A DNA stretch of 64,000 nt, taken from Acestrorhynchus altus (lineage: Eukaryota > Chordata > Actinopteri > Characiformes > Acestrorhynchidae). The stretch is from assembly GCA_034509495.1 (NCBI GenBank), contig CM067506.1:24667069-24731068 (forward strand), read 5' to 3'. The translations under genes were made by a program, and so were the position numbers. The notes under the pieces were generated by a model, which was not told where the DNA came from, searched no databases, and was given only the letters and a program-made list of their open reading frames with translations. Numbering within the stretch: the first letter of the stretch is position 1; every line of letters starts with the position of its first letter. This document shows positions 23,971-35,717 of this stretch, piece by piece.

Positions 23971-25077
23971 TTGTTTCATTTTCAGGACCAACATATATCT
24001 GTATGACATGTTTTATAAGCCTAATATACATCAGAAGATGACCATTGTTGGTGTGTGATGACTAACTGTAACTTTTACTGTGAAAAAATATCTGGCAAGT
24101 GATCTGTGGAAGAATCTAATCCTGTTAATGGGAGAGTGATACATAAACAGGTATGAAGAGACCTTGTCTGGGGAAAGCTTTATACGCATTCAGTCTTATT
24201 CCTCAAGATGTCATTTGGAGGCAGCTATTTTGAACTGTTTCTACTGACTGGCTAACCAGTAATATCATACCAGTAGTCAGTCATTAAACAGAAATATAAC
24301 TTAGAATGCAGATGTGATAGTGTTGTTAGCTAACCACTCATTGTTCTCACCATTACATGAAAAAAAGATCTGTTCCACATGAATGAAATGTATTATCCAG
24401 TATTGGAATGCTTCAATCATTTCCCTGAAAATCAGCACAGAGGCATTTCCAGTGTTAAATGTACAGTGGAGTGCAGTTAGTGGCCAGTTTGCGGTGTGTA
24501 TTTTAATAGGTGGTTAACCATATACATCTCGAGCTTTGCTTAGGAGACTCATGCCATCACATAGGCATAAAGAATTCTACTCATGGCTTCTGAATCTCCA
24601 GTACAGTGCCTCCAGGATCAGGCCTCCAGGCTGACCACTAACAGTCGAGACTGTGTTTAAATCCCATCTGACTCTCCTTCTCTGCCCTGGACAGCAGACA
24701 AGCAAATAAGTGGTCAGCAAATAAGTGGTTTGGAGGAAATGTAAAGTAGAGCTTATGTTGTTCATGAGATTTTGGTGAAGCACATGCATATGCAGGTTTA
24801 GGTGTTGTCCACTGAGAGACTGATGAGTTAATGATTCATGGCATTTTCACACCTACATTTTTAGTCCAGTTGAGTCTTGGTGTGGCTTGTCTGGGCAGGT
24901 GTGAACACACTCGGCTGTGGATCAAAACAACTGCACTGAGTCGCTTTTAGAAGAGGTGGACTCAGTTCAGTCCCAAATGTTTGTGCTGAGAACATAATCT
25001 GACCTTGATTCATAACAAATATCAGGTGTAATGTACATGTCTTAGCTGAACTTACACTTTTCTAAATAGAAGCTTGA
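23971..25077. other. Non-coding DNA; possible old MITE end at 24838-24985
   Basis: No gene seen. The block at 24838-24985, with 'ttttcacacctacattttta' and 'gcaggtgtgaacacactcgg', resembles a teleost DNA-element end containing inverted GTGTGAA/TTCACAC motifs, but I cannot define boundaries or class. Confidence 0.35.
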
Positions 25078-25510
25078 CAAGGAGCTTTTGGGTAAAATCA
25101 CTGGTTCTGGAGGCAGCTCTGTCCCTGAGGCAGAACAAATACAATTGGTCCAGATAGTAACCAATTAAAATAGTGCAAATAGTTCTCAGGGCTGCATTGC
25201 ATAGTGCTCATGTTTAATTGCATGTTTAATTAGCACACTAATAAAAGTTAGTGTGACAGCTTTCCTGCGTATTATTAATAGTTATGTTACTGCGTATAAC
25301 TAGTTTTCCAGGCGGGTTTCTGAGAAATGCTTAACATATAAAAATAATTTCTTAAAACCAAACAACAAACTGAATTGCATACCTTTCATGCACCTTCTGG
25401 CTATTTTAATTGGTTATTCTCTAAACCAATTGTGTGTGCTCTACCTCAGAGGCAGAACTGCCTCAAGAACCATTTTGAGTAGTGATTTTGCACAAAAACC
25501 CAGACAAGGA
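25078..25510. mobile_element. Fold-back (long inverted repeat) element
   Basis: Two arms of about 95-110 bases at 25078-25174 and 25400-25510 are inverted copies of each other at roughly 75-80 percent by eye. Shared blocks, read on the right arm, are CTATTTTAATTGGTTA, ACCAATTGT, GCTCTACCTCAG/TTCTGCCTCAG, GCAGA(A/G)CTGCCTC and AGTGATTTT. The right arm has an insertion of about 13 bases. The roughly 225-base centre has no coding potential. This is MITE or fold-back architecture, family not recognised. Confidence 0.65.
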
Positions 25511-25787
25511 TGTGAATGAGAGCTGCTGTGTACAAACACACATATCATCACACAAATGAAAAGAGAGAATAGGCTCCAGGAAAGGTGTATGGCAGATATA
25601 CACTGAGAGCACATCAATTGCGGCGAAAAATGAAATATATATGCTTTATTTTCTTGTAAGGTAATATAGCACTGCACTGCATGCATACCAAACCACACAC
25701 TCATGGATATACTTCATGTTAGAGATATATATTATTTTCCCTCACAGATATGCCCTATAGTTGGAGTCGTGTACCACCTGCTCAAGT

Positions 25788-25856
<69 letters not shown>
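25788..25856. repeat. (GT)n microsatellite
   Basis: About 30 GT units after an imperfect start. Confidence 0.95.
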
Positions 25857-25857
<1 letters not shown>

Positions 25858-26163
25858 ATCCTCTGCTATCGTCCTGTGTGGGAGGCAGAGGCCACTGACT
25901 CATTTATATGTGCTTTCCAAGAGAAATTCAGCCTTGTTTTTCTGTGCAGAACCTTGGACGGACCCTAAGCAGAGCTGAGTGGCTTATTTTAGACAGAGTA
26001 TGGCTGGGCATGGCAAGTCGCATGGCACAGTGTCAACAAATATTTATCCTGAGCTTTTAAAGTGGAACTTTCTGGGGTCTGTGTGGAAAGATTGGTGGGG
26101 AGAGACAGTCTGCTCAGTTCTGACCTTGCTTAGGCCTTCCTAGCTTATTGCATCAGCCTGGTA

Positions 26164-26176
26164 TACACACACACAT

Positions 26177-26262
<86 letters not shown>
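26164..26262. repeat. (CA)n microsatellite
   Basis: About 48 CA units with one ATG interruption near the left end. Confidence 0.96.
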
Positions 26263-26264
<2 letters not shown>

Positions 26265-26368
26265 TATTGAAAAATGTCCCTGTCTGTGTAAAGTGTACCA
26301 GTTTGAGCGGAAGTGACTGGACTATTGAGAGGTCTGTCTCTGCTGCAGCAGAGCAGGCTCTGGGGCCA

Positions 26369-26402
26369 GACACACAAACACACACACACACACACACACA
26401 CA
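26369..26402. repeat. Short (CA)n microsatellite
   Basis: About 16 CA units with one AA interruption. Confidence 0.9.
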
Positions 26403-27468
26403 TGCAGGAATCAGACAGCCGGCTGCGTGTCACACAACAGATTGAGCCGTCAGCTCGCAGCCCTGTCCAAGTGCATGCAGCCCTCGCGCTTAATGCAATG
26501 CACATAAATATATCAGAGTGAATGCACTAGACATGGGCCAGGCGAATATGGCTCTTACTTTGGCCTCTTTGGATGGGGTGTGTGAACTTCTGCCAGAGTA
26601 TGCTCTTTTCCACTGCTCATGAGCTATTGTTTCTGGCTTTCTTTACGGGAGAAGTCAGTCAAAGGAAGCTTCTGTAATGGCAGCTAGCGGGATGATGAAA
26701 ATATTAGTATCTCTTCTTTTTTTTCTTCTTCAGGTTTTTGTTTTATTGCAATATGAAACAATTTAAATGTGGATTCTAACAATCTGTAAATCTCTAAAAG
26801 ATTAGAAACACTGTGGAAACATTCATTACAGGGTGCCTTAACCTTTAGAACCCTGAGCCATTTTTGTGGGATGTTTTTCGTGGTTTGACAAGGCTTTTCA
26901 AAATTGTCTTAATGTGAGATGTAAATATTAGCAGAATTTAGATAATTGTATGAATTTGACAATATTTTGATCGTGTTGGAAACTAGAACATTTTAATTGT
27001 TTTCTGAGCTGGATTATTCTCTGATAATTCATCAAACAGTGATAAGACCACTGTGGTTAAATAGTGTAGATCTGGAGTTCTAAGAGTTAAAGGGCCTGTG
27101 TAATGGAGGATTAAATTTCCATCTACATTTATTTATTTATTTATTTATTATTTTTTATTCTGAAAGATAATAGCTGATTCCATGCAGTATACAATACTGG
27201 GTCAATTTGGTGTCAACCAAGCACATAAAACATAAGTTTTTGTCTTGTAAGTTTTTGTCGTGTTAATTTTTTATCATTAAATAGATTCAATACAAAAAAT
27301 ACACTAAAAATAATGAGAATTTCTCATTTTGGAGAAAAGCTTAATATGCAACCATATGTGTTACCTTATTTTGGTAATCAAAAAAGAGATGCAGACGCAA
27401 CCATCCGTTTTGGTTAGGATGTTTTGTTTCTGGGGGGCTTCAAGTAGTAGTAAGTTTTTGGACCATAG
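26403..27468. other. Non-coding DNA, no gene seen
   Basis: AT-rich sequence with a short (ATTT)n near 27128-27150. No recognisable element. Confidence 0.4.
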
Positions 27469-27523
<55 letters not shown>

Positions 27524-27529
27524 TGTGTG
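27469..27529. repeat. (GT)n microsatellite
   Basis: About 27 GT units plus GAGTGTGTG. It directly abuts the 171-bp repeat D copy 1. Confidence 0.95.
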
Positions 27530-27537
27530 AGAGAGAG

Positions 27538-27708
27538 ATGTGTGCAGCAACTAAGCCATTTGCCATTTGCACATTTTCCACAACTGGAAAAGTGCTGATG
27601 ATGCAACTGCAGCTTACCTCTCATACGCTGTCAAAAGAGAAGAAAAAAGGGAAACAAGGGAAGAAAAAGGGGCTGTGTTTGCATATCAAAACTGGACACA
27701 CCCTCACC
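27538..27708 (+). repeat. Repeat D, copy 1: near-identical inverted partner at 33.9 kb
   Basis: 171 bp that match the reverse complement of 33902-34072 with 3 substitutions and no indels (98 percent). Both copies have a (GT)n/(CA)n tract at the same end, which may be part of the unit, for example a 3' tail of (CA)n when read on the minus strand. I see no pol III boxes and no terminal inverted repeats. A 61-codon frame runs through it, but the three substitutions include two A/G changes that do not argue for coding constraint. It could be a young retroposon or a local inverted duplication. Confidence 0.85.
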
Positions 27709-27953
27709 TCATCTCTACAATCATATCTGTGTTATTAAACATCAATATATAAACAATCACCCACTTACCAACACTAATTAAAAGCTTTAATAACCTATAT
27801 TGTTAAATTATTTGGCGCTAAATTTGGTGTTAAATCACTATTGGTGCTACACATAATCTCATTTTTTTCACATATATTTTTAATATATAAAAGGTATATA
27901 AGGAGTGTTTTAGCACTGGTTGGATAATATGGACAAAAACTGTATCCCAGTAT

Positions 27954-28291
27954 TTTCTTCTTCTTTCAGCTGCTCCCTTTAGGGGTCGACACAGCAGATC
28001 ATCTGCCTCCATCTTGCCCTATCTCCTGCCTCCTCTACAGTTACACCAACCATGTCCATCTTCACTACATCCATAAACCTTCTCTGAGGTCTTCTTCTTC
28101 TTCTGGCTGGCAGCTCCATCTCCAACATTCTTTGTCCAATATATCCACTATTCCTCCTCAACACAAGTCCAAACCATCTCAACCTGGTCTCTCTAGTTTT
28201 ATCTCCCAACTACTCCACCTTCACTGTCCCACTGATCTGCTCATTTCTAACCCTGTCCATCCTTGTCACTCCCAACAAAAATCTCAGCATC
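27954..28291 (-). pseudogene. RTE-type LINE 3' fragment with target duplication
   Basis: Minus-strand C-terminal end of an RTE-like LINE. The 76-residue frame at 27979-28209 contains RLRWFGLVLRR, then 'GYIGQRMLEMELP', 'RRFMDVVKMDM' and 'DRARWRQMICC', the known end of the endonuclease/reverse-transcriptase polyprotein in many fish. It is strongly 5'-truncated. Imperfect 19-bp direct repeats flank it (27935-27953 and 28292-28310, 16 of 19 identical, sharing ATCCCA), consistent with target-primed insertion. It landed in an AT-rich repeat containing TATCCCA-type motifs. Confidence 0.82.
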
Positions 28292-28726
28292 AAAAATTAT
28301 ATCCCAATATATTGTAGCTAAATAGCGATATACCATATATGATATGATATATGATGTGAAACATAGAAAAAGCCTTTTTTTTACTATACTCATTTCTTTT
28401 AAACAAACTAATGCCCCCTCCATAGTGTGCACATGAGAGTGCAAATGGAGTTGGAGGGGAGCAGAGTAGAGCAGGAGCTGAGAGCAGCGGGTGGTGCAGA
28501 ACAAAGGTTTCCACAAGATTGAAACAGAACAGTTTAAATTAAAACTTGAGATAAAATATATCATATCAGCCCGTATTTTTTTGTGTTTATATCCCGGCAT
28601 CAATATAAATATCAAGTCTTAATTTTAACCTGTTGTTTTCTAAACAGGGCAAAAAACAGGACAGAACATAAATAATTTAATTATTGTCACTGTCACACGA
28701 AACATAAAACTATTCTTATTTTTTTA

Positions 28727-28773
<47 letters not shown>
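28727..28773. repeat. (ATT)n trinucleotide microsatellite
   Basis: About 15 ATT units, followed by a T-rich run to 28812. Confidence 0.95.
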
Positions 28774-29258
28774 GTTTTTTATGTTTTTTTTAATGTTTTT
28801 TTAATGTTTTAGTGGACTGTATCTGAACCCACAGGTTATAAACTGATGAAAAAAGTAACATATGAACACTTTAAAACCAAAGCCTTTTATCTTGTATTAT
28901 TATGGTCACCCTTTTTTCTCTCCCTCACTGTCTCCCTCTTTCCCCCCTCTCAACTTCACATACCATACACCTGTGAGTAAGAATGGCTTTGTTACTGAAG
29001 GAATGTTTTGAGACTCCCAAAGGAAGTCGTGCTGAGCCAAATGACCCCTGACCCTGAAGCCTCATGGTCCAGAGTGGAGTGTTAGCCCAGCTGTGGGACC
29101 CGTCAACTGGAGGCTACTGGGATTGTTTGGATTGAGATGTTTGAGCTTTATTCTCTAGCCTTCTTTTTATTCCATCCTTTACACTCAAGAACAAAGTCAG
29201 CCCCTGTCCTGGGTGTCATAGCTGAGATCTGAATGTCCACATTGTGAGCTCCTCTTGA

Positions 29259-29259
29259 T

Positions 29260-29313
<54 letters not shown>
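29259..29313. repeat. (TG)n microsatellite
   Basis: About 26 TG units with one TTT interruption. Confidence 0.95.
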
Positions 29314-29314
<1 letters not shown>

Positions 29315-29419
29315 AGAGTCATTTTAATGTCAGAGCTGGCTATCCTGCCTTTGATGGACTCATGGGCACAGGCCCAGTCCAGGGAGAAAAGCAGAGCTCC
29401 GGTGTGAGTGTATGACGGA

Positions 29420-30430
29420 GCTTAGGAATGTGTAACGCATATCTCGGCCATCTGCTTGCGATGGAGGTCCATTCTAATTATATTTTCATTACTCCATATG
29501 AACGTTATTAATGCGAGATTAAGGAGCAACTAACCTGCCAATAGGAGAGCTACTATTTCTGCTTGAGTTGTAGGTTTGATTAAAGGCTATTCTGGGATCT
29601 ATATGAAGGCAGAATAATTTGAGCAGCCTAATGCCAAGACATGAACATTAAACACAAGCAGGAATGTTTCATGTTTCTTCATGACACGCTGCAATCTAAT
29701 GGTCCAAAGCCAAGACCATATAAGCTTTCAAGGTTCTCGTCTTTCATTTGCGTGTGGTGTGGCTGTGAATCGTCTTGCGGTGTGTATGTATGGAATGGAC
29801 AGCTGCCAAATACGGAGGAGAAAAGTCGAGGTTAACAGAGGGAGAGGCCTTGTCACAATTTATAAATCTGAAAAGTTTCAGAGGGTCGCCCCCCTCCCCA
29901 AAAAAGAGTGGCATGGAGCTCCACATGCGGAAATTGTCAGCATCCCCCACCCGCTGCATTTCCTGGGAGAGGAGGCGAATGCGTGGTATTAACCAACTCT
30001 CCCAGCCCTTCTCTAAACACACTTCCATGTCCATACTATTATCCATTTTTCACGTCCAATTGCTCTGTTATGGTAATCGTCAGAAGCGCACCATGGTGTA
30101 ATTACTTACAGCTGACTTAAGAAAGGAATATTCCACACCCCCACGGTCTGACTGCTGGCTTTTTCTGCACTATTAACCCATTCCTGTTTATTAATGCCTT
30201 CCTGCTAATGCGGAGAGGCCACTTCGCAAGATCCATCATCACACGGGCCTATTAACAGAACGGCCCCACTATTGGGCAATATTTCTCTGTCCCTGCAGTT
30301 CTCTCCCCCATCTCCTCTCTGCTTTGGGGTTTAATTACTTCAGTAAACGCACTCGGCTCACATTACCCTCTTGTTGCTCCATGGTAGTGCGTGCCCGAGT
30401 GCATGCAATTGGGAGCAGGGCTTCTTCTCC
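29420..30430. other. Candidate conserved non-coding cluster
   Basis: About 1 kb with no microsatellite and no mobile element. It is rich in homeodomain-like cores (TAATTA, ATTAAT, TTAATTACTT) spaced through balanced sequence, as in vertebrate enhancers near developmental genes. Two overlapping plus-strand frames (29681-29992, 29775-30101) show no domain I recognise. This is the strongest such stretch in the window with 30640-31140 and 51540-52270, but conservation cannot be tested here. Confidence 0.35.
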
Positions 30431-30639
30431 TGCTGAAACTGTGTCAAGGCAGATTCTTATTTACAGACAGCGTCTTTGAGAACTCGATGCAAAAAACGTG
30501 GAGGCCTGAATACAGTACAGCATGACGCTGGTGAATGGCAGCTACTGAAGTATATAATTTATCTAACAGTGTACAGCTGAGATAAGAAAGAATGTAATAG
30601 ACTGAAAGAGGTGTCATTATCAGCGTAGCATGTATTTTT

Positions 30640-31140
30640 ACCAGGTTAAACATTTTAAAACTCCCAAGACACTTTAATTACTACAAGGTGAATGGTGCTA
30701 CTGACAAAACAATTTATGTTCGACCAGTTTGTGCATGCCAATGCATTAAATTGAACACATTAAGTTAATTCCAGAGTTTTTCAAGGCCTTTGCTAAAATA
30801 ACACTCTTTTTCTCACTTGAGTCTCTCCTCTTCAACTTTTCTCCCCTCAATCATAACCTGAACAATTTGGTATTCACACCAATTTGCCATTTAGAGCAGT
30901 GCTAATAAGCCCAGGTTTTATTGCATTAAGTATTGTCGGTTCCACTGCGCACGGCAAAACCTAGATCCAGTGGCACGCCTTTGATTCCAGTCATATACAT
31001 CACCCTGCAATTACTGGACCTGGTCTGGAAACTGTCAAGCATGACTGCAGCGTTATTGGAATTATTGCAATTACACACAGGTAATTGACCCGCTATCAGT
31101 GAAGATGTTAAACTGTGCCTCAGTGGTGTGAGTCCATGTT
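30640..31140. other. Candidate conserved non-coding element
   Basis: Repeat-free block with many ATTA/TAAT cores, including GCAATTACTGG, GGAATTATTGCAATTAC and AGGTAATTGACC. It has no protein-like frame. Confidence 0.33.
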
Positions 31141-31182
31141 GAGCTCATTTCATTCCACTCCTGCCCCCCCTCCCACCTCTAT

Positions 31183-31312
31183 CACACACACTCACACACA
31201 CACACACACACACACACATATGCGCACACCCACACACACCCACACACACACGTTCGCACACACACACACACGCGCTCTCTCACTCACTCACACACACACA
31301 CACACACACACA
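31183..31312. repeat. Compound (CA)n microsatellite
   Basis: CA-rich tract broken by ATATGCG, CCCAC, CGTTCG, CGCGCTCT and (CACT)n insertions. It looks old and degenerate. Confidence 0.93.
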
Positions 31313-31611
31313 TTGTTTGTGACTGAGCAATTCCAGCGCTTAGTAGCAGTGGGAGGCAGTGGAGTTATTACGTCCATTCCTGTACTGTGTACACCAAAAA
31401 AATACTACTGCAATTCAAACTGTGCAGAAACACTGTTATGACAACTTAGTGTGATTAGTTACGTCACCAGCAGTAAAATAAATTGATAGGTGCATGTTTA
31501 TTCTAACGATGTACATTTTATTAGTACAAACTACTCAGTTCCTCCACATTAAATAACTTACCTGCATTCAGAGAAAAAACACTCCCATGTCATGGGATAG
31601 CAGTATGTAAA

Positions 31612-31825
31612 TGCAATGCCCACATCTCTATAAGTCGTACGGTGACGTGCATTATCAGAGTTGATAGTGGATACCAGATGGAATATTCCCTACTATTTCC
31701 GAAATGTACAGGCATTTTACATTGCTCAATCCACAGTGTCATGTATATGTTCCAGGAATACATCATAGAAATCATTACTGTCCACAGTGGACAGTGCAGT
31801 GGCCACAAGTGCTTAATAATCATGA
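31612..31825 (+). repeat. Dispersed repeat C, copy 2
   Basis: Partner of 18985-19205. It contains a perfect 9-bp inverted repeat with a 1-base centre (ACTGTCCAC A GTGGACAGT, 31777-31795) that is degraded in the other copy. Confidence 0.55.
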
Positions 31826-32848
31826 CTGAACTATTTTGGTGATAAGAAGATGTAGAAGACTACAATGTGTGAGACAAATGGTATGTCATTGCTCCTGGTT
31901 CCTGACACACCCACAGCTGTTTGCACTGAATAATCTTTGTATCCCATTGTGAATGGACTTTTTCAGTGGAACCTGTTTTTGTTAGTGGAAATGCACTGAC
32001 TGGTTGAAAATTAGGTTTAGGAACCAGAACAGAACCCATTCCGCATTGGTAGAAAAAGGCCCTGTGTGGTGCAGATCTCATGAAGCCATGGATTCCAGCT
32101 ATCAACAAGGGCTGAGCTGTTTGTGGTTCAATATTGGTGTGTGGTGGTCCACCTAAACACATCATTGAATGGTACCCACTACATTTCACTGCTTGTTAAC
32201 CAACAAATACCACGATGGTGACTGACAAATAAAGTGACGCTGTGAGTGTCCATCCAGACAGCATGGCTCAATATCCCTCCAGACATCTGAATCGCTCTGG
32301 GATAGAGGAGGTCCAACACACTATTTGTTCTTGTCCAATGATTTTTGGCATGTCAGAATTTAATATCCTGTACTTTATACAGTATTTTCAAATACAAATT
32401 AAGCTTTGAACAGAAACCTCGACTAAAAGAAATTCTGTGACAGGAAGGAAGTTAGATGTTATAATAAAGTTATTAACATAATATGGCATTAAAGAGTCAA
32501 CATTTGGGTCAGAACCACTTAGTGTTGCAAAAATAAATAAATAAATGAATGAATTAATTAATATCCATTCACTTTTAGTTAAAGAACCTTTGTGAATGTC
32601 CTCTGGTTTAGACAAGCTGAAGGAGCCCTGGACTCTTCCATCCTAGAGCTGTTAAGGGTATGGAAGTGTGGAAATTGTGCATTTAGTAATGATTAAATTA
32701 TTTTGTAAATATTTGTAGACAGAATTTATTTTTGCCAGTGACCTTCAGACTTACTAACATGTTAACATCTTCAGCTACAAAAATGTCAAGCAAAGACGAG
32801 TAAAACTTGCTTAGGAACTACTGATGGATTCATGCCGTTGAGCTAAAC
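31826..32848. other. Non-coding DNA, no gene seen
   Basis: Includes a block at about 31950-32130 with GGTTCC/GGAACC-type motifs that may be an old DNA-element remnant, but no ends can be assigned. Otherwise AT-rich. Confidence 0.35.
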
Positions 32849-32873
32849 TTTTTTTTTTTTTTTTTTTTTTTTT
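32849..32873. repeat. Poly-T run
   Basis: About 25 consecutive T. Could be the poly-A of a minus-strand retrocopy, but no source sequence is evident beside it. Confidence 0.9.
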
Positions 32874-33010
32874 AAATGGTGTTCACAGCTCTTACAGAGT
32901 GCACTGACCATTATCTCCTGCGAGTATATTCCCAGTGCAGCCCCCCTCTTGTCCTAGCCATCCTTCATTACTGTCACATGCAGGAGCCTCTGCATCTATT
33001 GTACGTTTCT

Positions 33011-33012
<2 letters not shown>

Positions 33013-33098
<86 letters not shown>

Positions 33099-33099
33099 A
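33013..33099. repeat. (GA)n microsatellite
   Basis: GA tract with a central (GAAA)n interruption and a GGGA-rich end. Confidence 0.95.
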
Positions 33100-33460
33100 G
33101 TGGGCAGCATAGCCAATCAACAGCCGCTAACTCACATCTGAATTAAGCTGTGCAAAACAGGCCCCAGGGCTGGTTGCTAAGCACTGAGATGGGCTCGCAG
33201 ATTTCCACAGGGAGCCAGAGGACAGCGAGTGGCTCTTTATTTTTTTTTATTTTTTTATTTATTTCTTTATTCGGCGAACAGGAGGAGCAGAGGACTAGTC
33301 GAGCAGACCCTGTAATAATGAGACCTCACATCCCCAGCCAAATATCACCTCGGCTTGGAGAAACAGGCGTGAATACTGAGTGTGATAATTAATACGTGGC
33401 CAGCTGCATGCAGGGCTAGGATGTTGATAACCTCTCCTCACCTCATATGAAAGGCACTAT
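33100..33460. other. Candidate conserved non-coding element
   Basis: Apart from an internal T-rich run (33238-33270), this is repeat-free sequence with CAGCCGCTAACTC, AGATTTCCACAGG and TGATAATTAATACG motifs. No coding potential recognised. Confidence 0.28.
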
Positions 33461-33901
33461 TTGCGGCTGTACAAACGCAGCACCTATGTTTATAGTGCAG
33501 CTCGGTGGCACGCGTAGGGCACCTAGACCCAGGGCTTATTTTCACCGTTCCTTTCGGTGCGGGAGAGTATATTATATTCATGCGGGAGTAGCGATACAGT
33601 TCATTTCAGTCTGCGTCTTGTTGTGGCCAAGGGGCCAAATTAAGGCTTTTGTGCGATCTGTCGCCATGGCGATGTTTTGGTAAACTCAGGGGTCTGCAAG
33701 TGTGAAGGCCACGTTTGTTGCAGGAGAGCACTTGAGCCTTGCTTGTCTTTTCTGTGCATTTGTGTGGTGTGTTGTTTGTGGAGGCTGAACTAGTTGTAGG
33801 ATGTAGAGCTAAAAGTCCCTCAAAGACTCCCCCACTTCCAAATCAGACTGTCAGCAAACACTTGAGGAAAGAGAAGACGTGTGGACTGCTGTGTGGAGGA
33901 T

Positions 33902-34071
33902 GGTGAGGGTGTGTCCAGTTTTGATATGCAAACACAGCCCCTTTTTCTCCCCTTGTTTCCCTTTTTTCTTCCCTTTTGACAGCGTATGAGAGGTAAGCTG
34001 CCGTTGCATCATCAGCACTTTTCCAGTTGTGGAAAATGTGCAAATGGCAAATGGCTTAGTTGCTGCACACA

Positions 34072-34072
<1 letters not shown>
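33902..34072 (-). repeat. Repeat D, copy 2 (inverted)
   Basis: 171 bp, the reverse complement of 27538-27708 with 3 mismatches. The (CA)n tract follows immediately at 34073. The flanks beyond the 171 bp and the satellite are unrelated to those of copy 1. Confidence 0.85.

Positions 34073-34143
<71 letters not shown>
34073..34143. repeat. (CA)n microsatellite
   Basis: About 35 CA units abutting repeat D copy 2. Confidence 0.96.
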
Positions 34144-34146
<3 letters not shown>

Positions 34147-34579
34147 TGCACGTACACATACAGAGTTTCTGGAAACAAGGACAAGTAAAAGTAGTCTGAC
34201 GACGTAAATATTTAACATATTTCTTTGTTTATTCTAATGTGGATTCAATTTAATATATAAATATTCATGTTATTAATTGACACTATGGTTGGGAGGGTTG
34301 GGTGTGCTCAATGTCAAGGTGTTTATTTGCAGATTAGGCAGAAAAGTACTCAGGTTGTAAAACAAAATGGTTTTGAGCAAAATTGGTCAAATGTGAGTTA
34401 ATATATTATGAAGGGGAAACTGTATATAAAATATTCATATTTAAAAAAAAGCTCAGCTTACACAGAAGTGAGTTTATATTTTAAAGCAGGTAGGATTCAT
34501 TTTTTCAGAACAATGGAGGTCCAAAAACCTGAACAATAAACCAACTCACATACTCCCTCCTTAATGTTAGACCTGTTCA

Positions 34580-35390
34580 TACACAAGGCACTCACATCTT
34601 ACATTTCCAAGCAGCAATAAAGCCTAATCAAGCTCATCATGAAATGAGGAGAAGTAAAGAATCAGACTGACATCTCCATTATCTTTAAAAAATACATCAT
34701 CGCTAGATGACATGTCTGCCATCGAGGTAATAAACATAACTATAAATACATTTGCCTGTGTCTTGTTTAAAAAAATTATTTTTAATTAAACAAACAATAC
34801 AAATTAATCACAAGGGGTTAATCTGTTCATTCGTATATGACAGGAGTTATGAAAATCCCTGGTAATTAATAGAAGCAAAAATAAAGTCACAAATTCCTCA
34901 GAAGGAGGAAAAATGAAAGAAGTGGAGAGCATAAATGAAATGACAGCGTTTGGAGTAACCATCATATCTGTGCAATTAACTCCTGCCAGACTCTGAAACT
35001 TGGGCTATTTTTCTTATTTAATTCATTAAAGGGGCCACAGCACCACACTCACTCATGTCAATTCTGCATAATTACTTTAAAACAAAATCAAAGTAGCCGT
35101 TATCTGACATTGTTCAACGTGACTCATCGCTAAATTTAATTATGCGTTCATTTTAATAAATCCCATTTCAGATGAAAAGACTCGTTAATAACTTTCACTA
35201 AACGTGTGCACATCTTAATCATTAGCCACGCTGGGTAGCGACAGGTCATTTCAAAACAATCCAACTTCATCTCATATAAGCAACGCATGCTGCCTCTGAG
35301 GTTTTGAAGTCCGACTTCTGTGGTGACAGAGCATGTCTGAAGAGCGCCTGACATGCATGAAGTGTGTGCATAATCTATTAGTGTGCTGCT
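34580..35390. other. Candidate conserved non-coding cluster
   Basis: About 800 bases free of satellites and recognisable elements, with dense homeodomain-like motifs (TTTAATTAAAC, GGTAATTAAT, AATTTAATTATGCG, CTTAATCATTAG). No protein-like frame. Appearance resembles enhancer-type conserved non-coding DNA. Confidence 0.33.
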
Positions 35391-35643
35391 GTAAAAAAAA
35401 ATTAAATCCCCTTTTTAATAATAATGTATGATTTTTTTTTTGCAATAACTGATGTAAATTAGCCTTTTTTTGGCTAGTTGTAGCTCATTTTCAGGTAGTT
35501 GGACTTTTTGTCAGACAAATACATTGGTAAATAAAGATAAGTTAAAACAATAGGTAAAGCTGCTTAACATAAAAAAAATAATTATTAATATTAATTGTTA
35601 ATATTAATGAGTGAGCAAGAATACCTTTCTTTATATTTCTCAC

Positions 35644-35654
35644 CTTCTTCTTCT

Positions 35655-35717
<63 letters not shown>

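Noticed and set aside
27567..27752. 61-residue frame repeated almost identically at 33843-34043
   Set aside because: The identity reflects DNA-level duplication of a 171-bp repeat; the frame extends differently at the two sites and has no recognisable domain.
31950..32130. Possible old DNA-transposon remnant with GGTTCC-type motifs
   Set aside because: No paired termini, target duplication or protein remnant could be identified.
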